From Panagrolaimus kolymaensis (Eukaryota; Nematoda; Chromadorea; Rhabditida; Panagrolaimidae): a DNA stretch of 64,000 nt. The position numbers and the translations under genes were made by a program. Below the pieces are notes generated by a model. That model worked only from the letters and a program-made list of their open reading frames with translations. It was not told the origin of the DNA and did no database searches. This document shows positions 62,361-64,000 of this stretch, piece by piece. Location of the stretch: NCBI GenBank assembly GCA_028622995.1, contig JAJQJQ010000008.1, forward strand, positions 4,092,001-4,156,000, read 5' to 3'. Position 1 is the first letter of the stretch; every line of letters starts with the position of its first letter.

Positions 62361-63161
62361 ATGACTAGTCCTGATTTTATTCATCCAAATCTTGCAACTT
62401 ACGAAGTTGTTAGCCGCCAATATTTTTCACTTCCTTTCGGAATTATTTCTTATATTATTCAAAATTCAATTTCTGCTCAAGGACTTTTAAAACTGCAAAA
62501 AACATGCAAATATTTTTTTGCTAAAAACAAAATTATTGTCGTTAATAAATATGTATCGGGTGAGAGTGAAAACTTAGTTGTTAAGTACAATCCTTCTCAC
62601 AAAAATATTTACTTGAATGCTTCCAAATATTGGCTTGTCGATGGTTTTGAATTCTGTGATAAATATCCAACAAACAAAATTCCGAGAATTATTTATCGCT
62701 GCAATCTTGTGTGGTTAAAGCTTTCGGATCAAAAATTTACTTTGGCTGAATTTGATTTTCTTTCAAATGGCGGAAAAATAACAACCTTTCGTTTTGTTGA
62801 CACAGAAATTATGAAAGAAAATGGAAAAATGCTTTCATGTGATAAAATCCTTTCCAACATTCCCAATGTTATATATTTTTATTATGAATGCAAAAATGAA
62901 ATCTTTAACAACGAAATCTTTCAAAATATGAATGTTCTTAAATTTAATTCAAAATTTGAATGCTTTTGTTTATATATTTACAACTTGGAAGATAATACTG
63001 ATGTTTCATTTTTATGCGATTTTATTAAAAAGAATTCAAATAGAAAATCTTATTTTCGATTTTCTTTTAGAATGGATAATTCAGAAGTTTATCGAACAAC
63101 TTTACAATCTGCTATAAAGAATACTTTCCAGGATAATGAACATGATGTATATATTAATTAA
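62361..63161 (+). CDS. F-box-like family protein, copy 5 (class II, single exon)
   Basis: An intact frame of 266 residues starting MTSPDFIHPNLATYEVVSRQ. The F-box-like stretch is YFSLPFGIISYIIQNSISAQ then GLLKLQKTCKYFFAKNKI (about 21-60). Family motifs follow: YWLVDGFE, FTLAEFDFLSNGG, SCDKILSNIPNVIYFYYE and LCDFIKKNS. It is the closest relative of copy 4 in this window, and the two lie head to head, suggesting an inverted duplication. It also shares LQK[ST]CKYFFAKNKI with copy 1. The function is inferred only from the F-box resemblance; no C-terminal target-binding domain is recognised. Confidence 0.75.
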   Translation: MTSPDFIHPNLATYEVVSRQYFSLPFGIISYIIQNSISAQGLLKLQKTCKYFFAKNKIIVVNKYVSGESENLVVKYNPSHKNIYLNASKYWLVDGFEFCDKYPTNKIPRIIYRCNLVWLKLSDQKFTLAEFDFLSNGGKITTFRFVDTEIMKENGKMLSCDKILSNIPNVIYFYYECKNEIFNNEIFQNMNVLKFNSKFECFCLYIYNLEDNTDVSFLCDFIKKNSNRKSYFRFSFRMDNSEVYRTTLQSAIKNTFQDNEHDVYIN

Positions 63162-64000
63162 TAATATGCATAAAAAGCTTGATTCTTTTTTTAATTCTAT
63201 TATTTTCTCCTTTTGTTTTGTGATTTTTGTTTAAAAAGTTTAATAAAGTTTCTTTTTCCATTCAGTGTCAAAAAAATCTTTTCATTCTTGAAGCTTTTAC
63301 TTTACGACTCCTTGGAAAAATATTTTTTTAGTTGCCAAAATCGCACAAAAAAAGAAAAGAAAAAAATCTTTCTCAACCGTTTCAACGCTTCTTTGATTTT
63401 TTTGCACCCACTTTTATAACATTTTTTTGTTATAAAAAGAAAATGTTTTTGTTTTTTCGAAACAAAAAAAGGTTATATCTCCGTTGCACATCTTCACTGC
63501 TTCAAACTTCTTTTTTTGTTCGTTAAAAAGCAGCGGCAAAACTATCGAACGATTTGATTCTAAAATAATTTTTCTTTTTCTTTGTGTCTATTTTTTTTAT
63601 TTTAAAATTTTATAAAACAAAGGAGCTAGGTCACCGACCATCGTTTTGGCGAATAAAGGTCAAAGTGTAGAGAAAGGAAAGCATCAGGATGGATGGATGA
63701 TGATTCATACAGACAAAAACATAAATATGAAAAAAAGTTTATATATGATTTTTTGTGTAAATGAGATATAAATTTGCCACTACACTTGCAACTTTTGATA
63801 CTTTTGTTATTTGTCTTCTTTCGATGTGTGTTCGAATCTAACATAGATTAATTCGATAGATAAAATTTATTATGGTGCAAGGCTTTATGCTTCCACATTT
63901 TCTTTGTTACATTTTTTCCCTTTTTTCCTAGTTTTGCTCTTAATTTTTTTTAAATGCTATAAATTGTGTTTTTTTCCGAGATTTCGAATTGCGGTTAATC
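63162..64000. other. Intergenic region at the right edge
   Basis: About 0.84 kb after copy 5. T-rich, with several short frames on both strands that lack domains. Nothing specific is visible. Confidence 0.5.

Noticed and set aside
63829..63838. GTTCGAATCT resembling a tRNA B-box
   Set aside because: There is no matching A-box, acceptor stem or cloverleaf around it. I found no tRNA or rRNA gene anywhere in the window.
1..64000. Transposons or nematode telomere repeats (TTAGGC)
   Set aside because: I saw no transposase or reverse-transcriptase motif, no terminal repeats with target duplications and no TTAGGC run, although old fragments could escape reading by eye.

Overview
The window is strongly AT-rich eukaryotic DNA from a nematode. 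The signs are short introns (mostly 46-60 bp) with T-rich TTTTCAG or TTTTTAG acceptors, an ALG-1/2-type Argonaute, a serpentine chemoreceptor, and acceptor-like sites just upstream of several start codons that look like spliced-leader trans-splice sites. Scattered copies of an F-box-like family point (inference only) to a clade IV nematode such as a panagrolaimid.

Layout. Positions 1 to about 19,612 are one continuous satellite array: about 144 tandem copies of a 136-bp monomer, running off the left edge. It has ordered subfamily blocks and local higher-order repeats. After a degenerate right edge, genes begin. On the minus strand lie an SRPK-like protein kinase (20.4-23.6 kb), an ALG-1/2-type Argonaute (26.1-30.5 kb), the U5 snRNP GTPase EFTUD2/EFTU-2 (34.9-38.2 kb) and an F-box-like gene (39.1-40.0 kb). 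A plus-strand secreted mucin-like, probably GPI-anchored protein follows (40.8-41.7 kb). Then come two minus-strand BTB proteins (42.6-43.7 and 44.2-46.2 kb) and a minus-strand zinc alcohol dehydrogenase (47.3-48.5 kb). Next are a plus-strand F-box-like gene (49.1-50.1 kb), a plus-strand carboxylesterase (50.5-52.8 kb), a minus-strand acidic protein with a PP1-docking motif (53.1-54.0 kb), a broken plus-strand F-box-like copy (54.8-55.8 kb), a minus-strand cytochrome P450 (55.9-58.2 kb) and a plus-strand serpentine receptor (59.1-60.4 kb). The window closes with a head-to-head pair of F-box-like copies (61.2-63.2 kb), one carrying a premature stop.

Exon models were built by hand. For each multi-exon gene, the GT/AG junctions, reading phase and total length agree. 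Several gene products could share pathways: the SRPK-like kinase and EFTUD2 in splicing, ALG in microRNA silencing, and P450, esterase and alcohol dehydrogenase in small-molecule metabolism. Nothing in the sequence shows they are co-regulated.

The least explained parts are the satellite array with its fixed 136-bp register, the lineage-specific F-box-like family with two decaying members, a cluster of hairpins just downstream of the Argonaute gene, and a small acidic protein with a KVTF motif.
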